Under the pieces are notes generated by a model that did no database searches, was not told the origin of the DNA, and was given only the letters and a program-made list of their open reading frames with translations. A DNA stretch of 64,000 bases from the NCBI GenBank assembly GCA_030831945.1, contig JAURKC010000012.1:33765-97764 (forward strand), written 5' to 3'. The number at the start of each line of letters is the position of its first letter. Positions within the stretch are counted from its first letter, which is position 1. The DNA comes from Ferruginibacter sp. GTDB taxonomy: Bacteria; Bacteroidota; Bacteroidia; Chitinophagales; Chitinophagaceae. Below, in pieces: positions 1-9,752 of the stretch. The position numbers and the translations under genes were made by a program.

Positions 1-102
1 TATGAAATGTTATTTTTTTGTAAAATATTATTTACTACCGATTGTTGAAATCTTCTCTGCTATTATTTGGGTGAATTATCAGTATGACTGTAATTTAGCA
101 GT

Positions 103-1038
103 ATGTCAAACTACCAATTTCCCGATCAAACTAGCTTCTACAGCGGTAAAGTAAGGGATGTATACTCCATAGGAAATCAATTACTGGTGATGATTGCTAG
201 CAATCGTATTTCGGCTTTTGACGTTATTTTACCTAAACCGATACCCTTTAAAGGGCAGGTTTTGAATCAAATAGCTGCCTATATGCTCAAAGCCACAGCC
301 GATATTTGTCCAAATTGGCTCATCAGCACCCCAACCCCTAATAGCGCCATTGGTAAAAAATGTAGCCCCTTTAAGGTTGAAATGGTCATTCGGGGAAATT
401 TAACCGGTCATGCTTGGAGAACTTATCAATCTGGCAAAAGCACCTTATGTGGAGTAAATATGCCAGATGGATTAAAAGAAAATGATTTTTTTGATCGTCC
501 CCTCATTACCCCCACTACCAAAGCAAGTGTAGGTCATGATGAAGATATTAGCCGAGAAGATATTTTGAAAAATGGCATTGTAGCAGCAGCAGATTATGAA
601 ATTATAGAACAATACACCCGTTTGCTTTTTGAAAGAGGTAAACAATTAGCCGCCAAACAGGGGTTAATTTTGGTAGACACAAAATATGAATTTGGTAAAA
701 TTGATGATACCATTTATCTAATGGATGAAATTCATACCCCCGACAGCTCCAGGTATTTTTACGCTGAAGGTTTTGATGAAAGACAAGCTGCTGGTGAAAA
801 GCAGCTACAGCTCAGTAAAGAATTTGTGAGAGAATGGTTAATCAAAAATAATTTTATGGGCAAGGAGGGACAGTCGGTACCCGAAATGTCTGATGAATGG
901 ATTACTACCATAAGCAATAGGTATATTGAATTATATGAAAAAGTGATCGGTGAAAAATTCATACCTCAAAATTTGAGTGAAGAAGAAAATTTTGAAAAAA
1001 TAGCAACCGCCCTAAAAACAATTAACCTTGCCGGATAA
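103..1038 (+). CDS. purC: Phosphoribosylaminoimidazole-succinocarboxamide synthase
   Basis: SAICAR synthase of de novo purine biosynthesis, joining aspartate to CAIR with ATP in the cytoplasm. The 311-residue protein has the usual family length. It shows the N-terminal GKVRDVY phosphate-loop-like motif (residues 15-21), SNRISAFDV (33-41), [11 protein letters not shown] (95-105) and VDTKYEFG in the C-terminal half. The ATG at 103 gives the expected N-terminus. The stop lies at the start of the next gene on the same strand, so the two may be cotranscribed. No other purine gene is in the window. The call is secure. Confidence 0.97.
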   Translation: MSNYQFPDQTSFYSGKVRDVYSIGNQLLVMIASNRISAFDVILPKPIPFKGQVLNQIAAYMLKATADICPNWLISTPTPNSAIGKKCSPFKVEMVIRGNLTGHAWRTYQSGKSTLCGVNMPDGLKENDFFDRPLITPTTKASVGHDEDISREDILKNGIVAAADYEIIEQYTRLLFERGKQLAAKQGLILVDTKYEFGKIDDTIYLMDEIHTPDSSRYFYAEGFDERQAAGEKQLQLSKEFVREWLIKNNFMGKEGQSVPEMSDEWITTISNRYIELYEKVIGEKFIPQNLSEEENFEKIATALKTINLAG

Positions 1039-1087
1039 TTTTTTGAAGTTAACATCAAGAATTATTTATTTACCTAAAAAACTGATT

Positions 1088-2218
1088 GTGTTAAAACCAT
1101 TCATACTGACCGTTTTTTTGACTACTTTCTCTTGGATTGCTTTTTCACAAAGTAATACCTATTTACTAGTTGGAACTTACACCTCAGGAAAAAGTGAGGG
1201 CATTTATGTCTATAACTTTAATTCAACTAATGGTGACAATAGTTTGGTAAGTTCTTCCAAAGTAGCCAACCCCTCCTATTTGGCGGTGTCAGCTGATAAT
1301 AAGAAGGTATATGCAGTAACAGAAAATGCTGATAGTACAAAATTTGGCGTTGGTGGAGGCATTTCTGCATTTTCCTTTAACAATCAAAGTGGAAAGCTCA
1401 GTTTTATTAATCAACAATTTTCTGGAGGTATTCATCCTTGCTATGTAAGCGTTGACCATTCAGGAAAATGGGTTTTTTCGGCTAACTATACTAGCGGAAC
1501 TGGCGCACTTATTCCAGTAAATACAGACGGATCATTAGGTAATGTAAAGCAAGTATTTCAAGATACAGGGAGTGGCCCCAACTTACAAAGACAAAAAAGT
1601 CCTCATGTACATTCGGCAATGCTTTCACCTGATAACAATTATTTATTTACGCCCGATTTGGGAACTGACAAAATAATGATTTATCATTTTGATAAAAAAA
1701 AGGGAATCTTAAAAGCTGCCAATCCTGCCTTTGCAGCATCTGAACCAGGAAGTGGCCCTCGTCATCTTGACTTTCATCCTAATAACCGATTTGTCTATTT
1801 AATTGAAGAGATGACTGGAACTGTAGTAACCTTTAAATATCAATCAGGAAAACTTCAAAAAATACAAAGAATAAGCGCATTACCTGCAAACTTTACAGGC
1901 TCAATTGGAAGTGCTGATATCCATGTTTCAATAGATGGTAAATTTCTTTATTGCAGCAACCGAGGCAGTTCCAATAGTATTACAATTTTTAAAATAGATT
2001 CACTTACAGGAATGCTCACTGTAGTAGGTGAACAATCTTGTATGGGTAAAACTCCCCGAAATTTCAACTTTGACCCAACCGGTAATTTCCTATTGGTTGC
2101 CAATCAACAAAGTGATGATATTGTGATTTTTAAAATCGATAAAAAAACAGGATTGCTTACCGATACCAATAAAAGAATTAATGTTCCTAATCCTGTTTGT
2201 ATCAAATGGATAAAATAA
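1088..2218 (+). CDS. Exported lactonase-family seven-bladed propeller protein (6-phosphogluconolactonase/YbhE type)
   Basis: Beta-propeller protein of the lactonase family (Pfam type PF10282), related to E. coli Pgl (YbhE). Repeated blade signatures are visible: LVGTYTSGKSEGIYVY near the mature N-terminus, then PSYLAVSADNKKVYAV, HPCYVSVDHSGKWVFSANY, HSAMLSPDNNYLF, RHLDFHPNNRFVYLI and a closing RNFNFDPTGNFLLVANQ. A hydrophobic segment ending in AFSQ looks like a signal peptide, so the protein is probably periplasmic and need not act in the pentose phosphate pathway. There is no in-frame ATG near the start. I chose GTG at 1088 because it gives a compact signal peptide; TTG at 1028 (overlapping purC) or TTG at 1043 are alternatives. 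The true substrate is not deducible. Confidence 0.85.
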   Translation: MLKPFILTVFLTTFSWIAFSQSNTYLLVGTYTSGKSEGIYVYNFNSTNGDNSLVSSSKVANPSYLAVSADNKKVYAVTENADSTKFGVGGGISAFSFNNQSGKLSFINQQFSGGIHPCYVSVDHSGKWVFSANYTSGTGALIPVNTDGSLGNVKQVFQDTGSGPNLQRQKSPHVHSAMLSPDNNYLFTPDLGTDKIMIYHFDKKKGILKAANPAFAASEPGSGPRHLDFHPNNRFVYLIEEMTGTVVTFKYQSGKLQKIQRISALPANFTGSIGSADIHVSIDGKFLYCSNRGSSNSITIFKIDSLTGMLTVVGEQSCMGKTPRNFNFDPTGNFLLVANQQSDDIVIFKIDKKTGLLTDTNKRINVPNPVCIKWIK

Positions 2219-2253
2219 TTTTTGAAGATTTAAATTTAACAGATTAGAGATGA

Positions 2254-3333
2254 CTAGTCCAATGGCTTATTGATTTCGTCTAGTCTTGGTCGTAACCTTT
2301 GTTTACTCTTATTAAAAACCATTCTTCCTTTATCGATTCCTTTTCTTAATTCCTTTTGAGCTTCAATAGGAAGATTGAAAATATTTTGACAATCTACTGA
2401 GCAGCAACCATCCATTTTTTGAGCACAGGCTGAACATTGGATAAATAATAAATGGCAACCATCATTTTTACAATTAGTATGGGTATCTGCCGGGCTTCCA
2501 CACTGATGGCATTTAGCTATCACTTCGTCTGTTATTCTTTCGCCTAATCGATCATCAAATACAAAATTTTTACCTATAAACTGACTTTCCAAACCCTTTT
2601 CCTTAGCCTGTTTAGCATAATTAATTATTCCTCCTTCTAAATGGAAAACATTATTAAACCCATGATGAAGCATGTAAGCGCTAGCTTTTTCGCATCGAAT
2701 ACCGCCTGTACAATACATGATGATATTCTTTTCTTTATTATCCTTCATCATTTCAACCGCCATTGGTAACTGTTCCCGAAAGGTATCACTCGGAATTTCA
2801 ATCGCCTTTACAAAATGTCCTACCTCATACTCATAATGATTTCGCATATCAATCACGATGGTATTATTGTCTAACATCAATTGATTCATTTGCTCCGCAC
2901 TCACATACTTCCCCCGATTGTCCATGCGAAACTCAGGATCCTGAATACCATCTGCGACAATTTTGTCTCTTACTTTAATTTTTAAAACCCAAAAGGATTT
3001 ACCATGGATAGACTTCTCTCCAGTTGGATTAGGACTTTCAACTGCAATATTCAAACGAACACCTTTCAGCGGTTCAAGAGAATTGATGTAATGCCTAAAG
3101 TCATCCACCTTAGATTCAGGAACACTTATCTGTGCATTGATTCCTTCATGAGCAATATATATTCTTCCAAACACTTTTAAAAGATCGAGTCCTTGATATA
3201 ATTGATCCCGAAAATTTTGAGGTGCTAAAATTGGAAAATATTTGTAAAATGAAATGGTAGTTCGATGTTCCGTTTCCTCGTATAATAACCTTTTTAATTC
3301 CGCCTGGGATACACGGTTATGAAGTAGTGCCAT
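2254..3333 (-). CDS. trhO: tRNA uridine(34) hydroxylase, rhodanese-domain protein (TrhO/YceA family)
   Basis: Oxygen-dependent 5-hydroxylation of U34 in tRNA is the known role of the YceA/TrhO family. The order is an N-terminal acylphosphatase-like domain (SFYKYFPI near the start, [15 protein letters not shown]), a central rhodanese domain with the active-site loop [10 protein letters not shown] (Cys about 208), and a C-terminal Cys-rich tail ([14 protein letters not shown] and following pairs) typical of the longer family members. The frame can be extended to a TTG at 3378, but the ATG at 3333 gives the expected N-terminus [13 protein letters not shown] and is preferred. It is a single gene convergent with the upstream lactonase. 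Confidence 0.92.
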   Translation of the reverse strand: MALLHNRVSQAELKRLLYEETEHRTTISFYKYFPILAPQNFRDQLYQGLDLLKVFGRIYIAHEGINAQISVPESKVDDFRHYINSLEPLKGVRLNIAVESPNPTGEKSIHGKSFWVLKIKVRDKIVADGIQDPEFRMDNRGKYVSAEQMNQLMLDNNTIVIDMRNHYEYEVGHFVKAIEIPSDTFREQLPMAVEMMKDNKEKNIIMYCTGGIRCEKASAYMLHHGFNNVFHLEGGIINYAKQAKEKGLESQFIGKNFVFDDRLGERITDEVIAKCHQCGSPADTHTNCKNDGCHLLFIQCSACAQKMDGCCSVDCQNIFNLPIEAQKELRKGIDKGRMVFNKSKQRLRPRLDEINKPLD

Positions 3334-3553
3334 ACTATTATTTTTTGATCCTGTTGTAACAGGAAATTGATTTTTCAATCGGCTTTACTGCCAATTAATA
3401 AATAAATTGGATGCTTGCAGGGCAAACCAAAAATTTTTACAAAGATAAATAAAAGAAATATTCTTTAAACAAGGAATAAGATGAATTAGTTATTGATTTT
3501 TAAGACCCTTTACCGGATTAAAAAAAGAGGGGCATTTTAAATTTAAAGCGATT

Positions 3554-6082
3554 CTACCTTCCTCTAATTTTAATATTATCTCCAATCAATCCAGCTGTTC
3601 CAATCCGAATACCCGCAATGGTTTTATTACCGTCATGATAAGCTGCAACAAAATCAATTCTAAATACTTTAAAGATATTTTCTATCCCAACAAATAATTC
3701 AGAATAATTATCAGATTGGTTGATATAAAATGAATTACCACCAGCAACTAAATTCCAATTTAACCGATTAAAAAGGGGTATTTTGTTGGTCAACAATCCA
3801 TTAAAATGATGCTCTAAGTGAACAATACTGAAAAAAGTTGCAGTAGTACTATTAGCATAATAAGGGGCCAATTGAAAACTATTTAAATATTCACCCGCTA
3901 GAATCGAAAGATTACCGTTAAAATGTTGGTAATCTTGAATCATCACTTTCTTTCTATTAATGAATCCACCTATTCCAATTTTATAACGGAATGTACCAGC
4001 CAATTTTAAATTTTTATCATCCCAAATATTAAAGTGCCATTTATCAAAATTTACATCGCTACCAAGTAAACCTTTTAAACCTTTCGTATAATTAAAACTA
4101 AAGGTGGGTAATTTTGAATCTATAGGTACTTTTCTATTTGGATACTCAATAAAATGAAGTCCCGGTTTGATACTTAGATCCAAACTTACCATCAAAGCTT
4201 GGTGTCTTGTAAAATCGGCTTCATTGATTTTTTCGTAAGGATAGTTAGGTGTAAAGTGAATGGTATCCTTTTTAAAAAATGTAAAATTAGCAGTGTTTAG
4301 AAGAGGTATTCTGTCTTCATATAAGGTATTAATTCCCATCTGTAGTCCGCTTTCAAACTTCTTACTGAACCCGATATTTGAAAAAATATTTTCATAGGTT
4401 TTTAAATGATTAATTCCTGAAAATAGTGTGTTAATTGAATTAATTAAAGGTATTATAGGACTTTGCTTGTTGAACTGGGTAACCCTTTTACCCAATGAAA
4501 GATTCCATGATTGCCTTTTTAGCTTTTTATTTGAATTCAGATTTCGATTTTGTAAACTCAAATCTAGCCAACCGTTTAAATGCGTATTAGAAAAACCATA
4601 TCGAAGATTAGGACGAATGGAAAGTCTTTGTTTTTGACCCCAAATTATTTTATCTATATACCCAGATGAATTGAATACAAGCCCTTCTGCAGTATTATAT
4701 TCCAGTTTTTTAACCAGTGACGTAATTCCCCATCTATAGTTACCTGAGAGACTATAATGCGTTCGATTAATGCCTTTCCAAAATATATTTGAAGGGTGAA
4801 GTTTACCTTGCATTTTTTTCAAAGAATCAATCGATTTTTTTGTAAGTGATGCAGCTTTTCTTACCTCAAATAAACTATCTTTTACTTGATAGTCTTTTGC
4901 CTCTTCTTTTTCAAGTGGCATCGGACGAACAGAATCCCAATAAGCTTTTGATTTTTTATTTACTCCGGTATCGTATTTGATAATCACTTTATCAAAATAC
5001 TTTTTTGGAAAGGAAGGTTCAATATTATAGTCAGAATAAACATTTACAAAATTAGCGACTGCTTCAATACCGAATTGATTAAAGCTAAAGTGAAGCAATT
5101 GATTTTTAACACTCCAAACTTCATTATCAACAGGTATATAAAGTTGAGTAATTTGAAGAGAGTCAATAACTTCCAATTGAGATTTCTTTGTCAACAGTAA
5201 ATCTACACTATGAATTCGCCAATCAGATTCGGAAATATTAATAATGCCAGAAAATAACGGTTCATAATTTCTACGAGGTTTAACCCGAATTGTATTAATC
5301 TCTTTTCCATTTTCAAAAAAACTACCTAAGAATTTAAAACTATAAAAACTGATTGCTCCATCGGCAATAGGAGACACAAATCCGCGGGGATTCAATCTTT
5401 CTGCAAAGACAGTTACATTATTTTGGTAAAAAGAAAGAAAAGCAGGAAAAGTAAAACCAAATCCACCGCTACCACTTACTCTGCTACTTTTTACATCTAT
5501 TTTAAATTTATCTGGCAACTGTCTAGCTACAGAAGATATTGACTCCGATAAATAAATTACTCCTTGACCAGAAGAATCCAGTAACCTATTCCTTCCAACA
5601 TCTTCTGGCATTTTCTTTCCGAAAATCTTATTGGGTAGCTTACGAAGTTTCACCATATTCTTGGTATAAAGCTCACAAGTAAATCCTTTTACCTGACGCT
5701 GATAATACTCTCTTTTTTTAATAGCAGCGCGAATAATTGCATAAGCTGGATCTTCATCCGTATTCTTTATAACTACCTCCTTCATCAAAAGTTTTTGATC
5801 AGATAATACAAAGGATATTTCCTTGTCACTTGAAGTAATGGTGATTTCTTCTTGCCGAGAAGCATAGCCAATATGTTGGCAAACTAAAGTGTATTTTCCA
5901 GGAGAAAGAGAGATAACAAACCTTGCCCTATTATTTGCACTGACACCTATTGAGGTTCCTTTAACAGTAATGGAAGAAAAAGGTAATAGATCCCCTTTGT
6001 CAGTAAATATAGTCCCCGTAATTTTTTGTGCAACAATATTTTCAAAAAGAAAAAAAGAAAGAAGAAAAAACAATACCCGCAT
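3554..6082 (-). CDS. DUF5686 / carboxypeptidase-like regulatory domain outer-membrane protein
   Basis: Large envelope protein of 842 residues. After a signal peptide (about 1-18, ending IVAQ) comes a CarboxypepD_reg-like beta-sandwich (about 19-100: ITGTIFTDKGDLLPFSSITVKG, then KYTLVCQHIGY), as in TonB-dependent receptors. The remainder matches the DUF5686 pattern: a soluble middle region with KPRRNYEPLFSGIINI, then alternating polar/aromatic strands ending in a short IRGR, as expected for a C-terminal outer-membrane barrel. No TonB-plug is seen. DUF5686 function is unknown; a role in surface structure or transport is inference. The ATG at 6082 starts a clear signal peptide. Confidence 0.85.
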   Translation of the reverse strand: MRVLFFLLSFFLFENIVAQKITGTIFTDKGDLLPFSSITVKGTSIGVSANNRARFVISLSPGKYTLVCQHIGYASRQEEITITSSDKEISFVLSDQKLLMKEVVIKNTDEDPAYAIIRAAIKKREYYQRQVKGFTCELYTKNMVKLRKLPNKIFGKKMPEDVGRNRLLDSSGQGVIYLSESISSVARQLPDKFKIDVKSSRVSGSGGFGFTFPAFLSFYQNNVTVFAERLNPRGFVSPIADGAISFYSFKFLGSFFENGKEINTIRVKPRRNYEPLFSGIINISESDWRIHSVDLLLTKKSQLEVIDSLQITQLYIPVDNEVWSVKNQLLHFSFNQFGIEAVANFVNVYSDYNIEPSFPKKYFDKVIIKYDTGVNKKSKAYWDSVRPMPLEKEEAKDYQVKDSLFEVRKAASLTKKSIDSLKKMQGKLHPSNIFWKGINRTHYSLSGNYRWGITSLVKKLEYNTAEGLVFNSSGYIDKIIWGQKQRLSIRPNLRYGFSNTHLNGWLDLSLQNRNLNSNKKLKRQSWNLSLGKRVTQFNKQSPIIPLINSINTLFSGINHLKTYENIFSNIGFSKKFESGLQMGINTLYEDRIPLLNTANFTFFKKDTIHFTPNYPYEKINEADFTRHQALMVSLDLSIKPGLHFIEYPNRKVPIDSKLPTFSFNYTKGLKGLLGSDVNFDKWHFNIWDDKNLKLAGTFRYKIGIGGFINRKKVMIQDYQHFNGNLSILAGEYLNSFQLAPYYANSTTATFFSIVHLEHHFNGLLTNKIPLFNRLNWNLVAGGNSFYINQSDNYSELFVGIENIFKVFRIDFVAAYHDGNKTIAGIRIGTAGLIGDNIKIRGR

Positions 6083-6126
6083 AAAAAAATTTTAGACCAC
6101 TCCTAAATAAGCCATGATAACCCCAA

Positions 6127-6465
6127 TTATTTTCGACGCACAAAACTGCCAGCCAATGCTGCAAAACCTGCTACTAATCCGCCAATCAATGCAGTCACAA
6201 TAATTAACAGAATAGGATTCCCCATTTTAAGTATCAATGCGACCTTTCCTGCCAACAAGTGATTATTGTTGCTGCTAATGACCCATGCTAAAGCTCCCCA
6301 CAATAAAAAAAGGGCGGTAAAGCCTGACAAAAAAGACTTGATCGGATTTTGAGGAATTAGGCTAGTTACAATAAATGCTACCAAAGCTATTGTCCACCAG
6401 GGTAAATATAAACCAACTGCTAGGCTTAGCAAGGCGATTAATAAAACTGAAACTATAAATTTCAT
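6127..6465 (-). CDS. Small integral membrane protein of unknown function
   Basis: A 112-residue very hydrophobic protein with about four membrane segments (roughly 1-20, 24-40, 47-65 and 83-107), short loops and a basic end GSFVRRK that suggests a cytoplasmic C-terminus. The central loop carries SSNNNH. I do not recognise a named family, though proteins of this shape are common in Bacteroidota. It sits between the penicillin acylase gene upstream and the DUF5686 gene downstream, all on the minus strand with short gaps, so cotranscription is plausible. ATG at 6465 is the only sensible start. Confidence 0.7.
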   Translation of the reverse strand: MKFIVSVLLIALLSLAVGLYLPWWTIALVAFIVTSLIPQNPIKSFLSGFTALFLLWGALAWVISSNNNHLLAGKVALILKMGNPILLIIVTALIGGLVAGFAALAGSFVRRK

Positions 6466-6530
6466 AACTTAAAAAATTTAAAATGTATTTACAAAAATGT
6501 CTTTTTCGAAATGTAAGGATTTCTAATTGG

Positions 6531-8963
6531 CTAATTAGTAAAAGACATCTTCCATTGAACCCTACTATCTCCTTCTTCATCAGCTGCCATCATCCAGAGT
6601 GGATAATAAGTTCCAGATGCCCAATGATCAATAAAATTATCATAAAATCGACTTCCTGGATTTCCATTCTGGCCACCTGGATATACTCCATAAGCTTCTG
6701 TTTTTGGAGTTAGACTTACAATCATTCTCCAACTAGGACCATGATTTGGTTTGGTAGCATTAATACTATGCGTTCCACCTCCAATGGATAAATGTAATCG
6801 ACTAAGCGGCTCAAGTTTTGTCAAATGATTCACCCGAGTATCCTTAAATTTAGACCATTCAAGCCTTCCTTCCATTTGAGCTTTTTCTAGTACCGCTATT
6901 GAATTTTTAAATGCAATCGTTATATCATCTGACAAGGTTTCAATTGCTGTAGTATTAATATTGTCTATAAATTTATAGACTGTGTCACTCAATATGCCTT
7001 GAAGTAAAGTGCTTTCAAGTGGCCTTATAATTACTGGAGGAGCATTTTTGAATTCATCATCAAATACCAGTTTACTAAAGTTGGTCCATAGTACATCAAA
7101 CACGGTGGCTCCTCTTGAATAAGGTGCGTTGTTGTAATCCCATGCCTTCAATAAACGGAGCATTTTTATTTCATTGGGTGATAACCCACTTTCATTTATA
7201 TTATTCAAAAGTATTGGTGTCGCCATTTCAGCAAATACATTGTAATCATTAGTTTGTAATGACATCATATCTTTCGGAGTAATCTCATTCATATCTTGTA
7301 GTCGTCTATTAATAATAATTCCTCGATACAAGGGATATCCTCTTCCTAAATAATAGGGATAACTTGAGTCTGCTGGATCTTGATTAGCACTACTAACAAA
7401 ATTTCTAGAAGGATTGTATTGAAAAGGAGTTTCTTCAAAGGGAATCATGGCTTGCCATTGATAAGTACTATCGGTACCAGGCATAATAAAATCACCCTGC
7501 CCTTTCCACTTTGCAGGCCATTCACCCTGTGTACGCATCGCAATATCACCTACTTTGTTAGCAAAGGCAAAATTTTGACCAGGAGTCTTCATGTTACTAA
7601 TAGCGGATAAATAATCTTCGTAATTACGCGCTCTATTCAATTGCATGAATGTTTTTAACTCATTGCTTTTGTCATGTGCTTTCCAACGTACTGAAAAATA
7701 CCTTGAATTAGAAGCCCTACCACCACTAAAAGATTGATCATACATGACTGGACCAAAAACTGTGTAGGCAACCGTATCCATATAAGTAGCGGAATCTTTT
7801 ATTAATATTGTTTCATACCTAAACTCAGTTTTTCTCCAGGCACTATCATACCAATACTCCCGTTTACTTTCATCTTTAAATTTAATCTCGTAATAATCTC
7901 TTACATCTCTACCGCCATTGGTAACGCCCCAAGCACAACTATCATTATATCCTATTATTACAGCAGGAGCTCCAGGAAAAGTGGCACCATAAACATTTAA
8001 TTCTGGAGTATGCAATTGCATTTCGTACCAAAGAGAAGGAAGATTTAATCCCAAATGTGGATCGTTACATAAGATAGGTGAGCCAGATTTAGTTTTTGCT
8101 CCATTAACAGCCCAATTATTACTTCCATTATTTCTATCAGGCTTTTCCTCCTGAGTAGTAACTGCAAGATCTTCTTTATTTAAATAAATAGAATCTGCAT
8201 CAGCAGGTACCTTAAGCTCAATGGAGGCTTTTTCATAGATAGTACCTTTGGGAATGATAGGGTCTAATGAATCTTGATAAGATGGATAAAGCTTAGTGAA
8301 ATCCTCTTTGCTAAAATAATTTTTAGCATTGGTCATTTCAAAATCATTATCATGACCAGCTAAATTTTCTGACATATTTTTTAAAAATAAAGCAGATTTT
8401 AAGTTGCTCCATTTTTCGGGCTTATATCCCATCAGTTTATATTCCAAAGGGAGAGAACTTTCAGTAAGGGAAGCGATGTAGGCATTTACCCCCTCCGTAT
8501 AGGAATCACAAGCCAATTTGGTCTGTGGATCTTTCTCCATTTCTTTTAAAGATGACTCTGCAGCATAAACCATCCCTAATCTTCTAAATTCACGGTCATG
8601 CTTAAGCGCAATTTTTCCAACAATTTCGCTTGCCCTTCCAGCAGCTGCATGCGTTTGCAATTCCATTTGCCACAAACGAAATTTAGCATGCAAAAAACCC
8701 TGAACAAAATATAGGTCCCGATCACGCTCAGCAAAAATATGGGGTACCAAACGATCGTCGAGATAAACCTGGACTTTACCAGTAAGTTGAGGAAATTTAA
8801 ACTCCTCACTAAAACTAGCTTGGCTACTCTCTGCATTTTGCCAAATCCCATGCTGGGGACTCAATAATTTACCCAAAGGGGCAGGAAGTAATAATTTCGA
8901 ATTTAGTGTAACAACCAATCCGGCTGTAATAACACTTGAAATAAGTAAAGGCAAGATTCTCAT
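6531..8963 (-). CDS. Penicillin acylase family protein (Ntn hydrolase)
   Basis: Exported N-terminal-nucleophile hydrolase of 810 residues that cleaves amide bonds; substrates in this family include beta-lactams and acyl-homoserine lactones, so the real substrate is open. A signal or anchor segment (about 1-25) precedes the alpha-chain region (VYLDDRLVPHIFAERDRDLYF). The autoproteolytic junction is NNGSNNWAV, where Ser281 would become the beta-chain nucleophile. Beta-chain landmarks follow: NDPHLGLNLPSLWYE, GVTNGGRDVRDYY and a late GGTHSINATKPNHGPSWR. All expected catalytic landmarks are present, so it is probably active. It is divergent from miaE. Confidence 0.93.
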   Translation of the reverse strand: MRILPLLISSVITAGLVVTLNSKLLLPAPLGKLLSPQHGIWQNAESSQASFSEEFKFPQLTGKVQVYLDDRLVPHIFAERDRDLYFVQGFLHAKFRLWQMELQTHAAAGRASEIVGKIALKHDREFRRLGMVYAAESSLKEMEKDPQTKLACDSYTEGVNAYIASLTESSLPLEYKLMGYKPEKWSNLKSALFLKNMSENLAGHDNDFEMTNAKNYFSKEDFTKLYPSYQDSLDPIIPKGTIYEKASIELKVPADADSIYLNKEDLAVTTQEEKPDRNNGSNNWAVNGAKTKSGSPILCNDPHLGLNLPSLWYEMQLHTPELNVYGATFPGAPAVIIGYNDSCAWGVTNGGRDVRDYYEIKFKDESKREYWYDSAWRKTEFRYETILIKDSATYMDTVAYTVFGPVMYDQSFSGGRASNSRYFSVRWKAHDKSNELKTFMQLNRARNYEDYLSAISNMKTPGQNFAFANKVGDIAMRTQGEWPAKWKGQGDFIMPGTDSTYQWQAMIPFEETPFQYNPSRNFVSSANQDPADSSYPYYLGRGYPLYRGIIINRRLQDMNEITPKDMMSLQTNDYNVFAEMATPILLNNINESGLSPNEIKMLRLLKAWDYNNAPYSRGATVFDVLWTNFSKLVFDDEFKNAPPVIIRPLESTLLQGILSDTVYKFIDNINTTAIETLSDDITIAFKNSIAVLEKAQMEGRLEWSKFKDTRVNHLTKLEPLSRLHLSIGGGTHSINATKPNHGPSWRMIVSLTPKTEAYGVYPGGQNGNPGSRFYDNFIDHWASGTYYPLWMMAADEEGDSRVQWKMSFTN

Positions 8964-9060
8964 TGGAAAATAATTAAACTGTAAATTAATAAAACCTTGC
9001 TTACCAGCCCAAAATACTCTCAGGTAATTAGCTAGAGCGCTAAAATAACCTTAACAGAAA

Positions 9061-9090
9061 CAATGAAGGATGCTCAATTATCCTTCATTG
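9061..9090. promoter_or_regulatory. Perfect 11-bp inverted repeat, candidate operator
   Basis: CAATGAAGGAT (9061-9071) and its exact reverse complement ATCCTTCATTG (9080-9090) are separated by 8 nt. The dyad lies between the divergent penicillin acylase and miaE genes, where no terminator is needed, and has no T-tract. It ends 4 nt before a TAnnTTTG element. A regulator-binding site is an inference. Confidence 0.5.
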
Positions 9091-9094
9091 CATT

Positions 9095-9102
9095 TAATTT
9101 TG
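9095..9102 (+). promoter_or_regulatory. TAnnTTTG -7 element upstream of miaE
   Basis: TAATTTTG matches the Bacteroidota -7 consensus and ends 4 nt before the miaE ATG, so a transcript from it would have almost no leader. No clear TTTG is seen at the -33 position, which falls inside the preceding inverted repeat. Confidence 0.35.
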
Positions 9103-9106
9103 TACA

Positions 9107-9718
9107 ATGGAATCATTGCAAACAGATGTAAAAAATATACTGGGTCTTCAATTACCTTCTGATCCTCGATGGGTAAATCTTGCGGAAATGCAATTGGAAG
9201 AAATATTGACCGACCATGCCTATTGTGAGCAAAAAGCAGCCACCACTTGTATTACTTTAATACAGCGATACTCCGACAAGGAAAAATTGGTAAATGAATT
9301 AAGTCCTATTGTAACTGAAGAATGGGGACACTTTAGATTGGTGCTTGCTGAACTACATAAAAGGAAATTAACCTTGGGTAAACAGCGAAAAGATATTTAT
9401 GTCAATAAACTACTCGAATTTCAAAAAAAAGGTGGAAGTGCAGAAGAACGTATGCTAGATCATCTATTAACCATGGCATTGATTGAAGCAAGAAGTTGTG
9501 AGCGTTTTAAAAGATTAAGCGAGGGTTTAGACGATGAATATATGAGAAGATTTTATAGGAAATTTATGGAAAGCGAAGCAGGACATTATACCCTATTTAT
9601 TGACCTTTGCGATACCTACTTCCCAAAGACAAAAGTTAGAAAAAGATGGAAAGAATGGTTAGCATACGAAAAAAAAATAATGGATGAAATGGAAGTACGT
9701 GGCGATAGAGTTCATTAA
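9107..9718 (+). CDS. miaE: tRNA-(ms2io6A) hydroxylase MiaE
   Basis: Non-haem diiron monooxygenase that hydroxylates the isopentenyl side chain of ms2i6A37 in tRNA. The 203-residue all-helical protein carries the expected iron ligands: an N-terminal Glu in MQLEEILTDHAYCEQKAA, the ExxH pair in TEEWGHFRLVL, Glu in MALIEARSCERF and the second ExxH in ESEAGHYTLF. MiaE family members are near 190-270 residues. The ATG at 9107 is well placed. It ends 34 nt from the convergent GSCFA gene. Confidence 0.93.
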   Translation: MESLQTDVKNILGLQLPSDPRWVNLAEMQLEEILTDHAYCEQKAATTCITLIQRYSDKEKLVNELSPIVTEEWGHFRLVLAELHKRKLTLGKQRKDIYVNKLLEFQKKGGSAEERMLDHLLTMALIEARSCERFKRLSEGLDDEYMRRFYRKFMESEAGHYTLFIDLCDTYFPKTKVRKRWKEWLAYEKKIMDEMEVRGDRVH

Positions 9719-9752
9719 AAGAATTACTCAGTGTAAGTAAAGTTTGATTCAA

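Noticed and set aside
6531..8963. Beta-lactam resistance
   Set aside because: Penicillin acylase family membership does not imply action on antibiotics; the genomic context gives no support.
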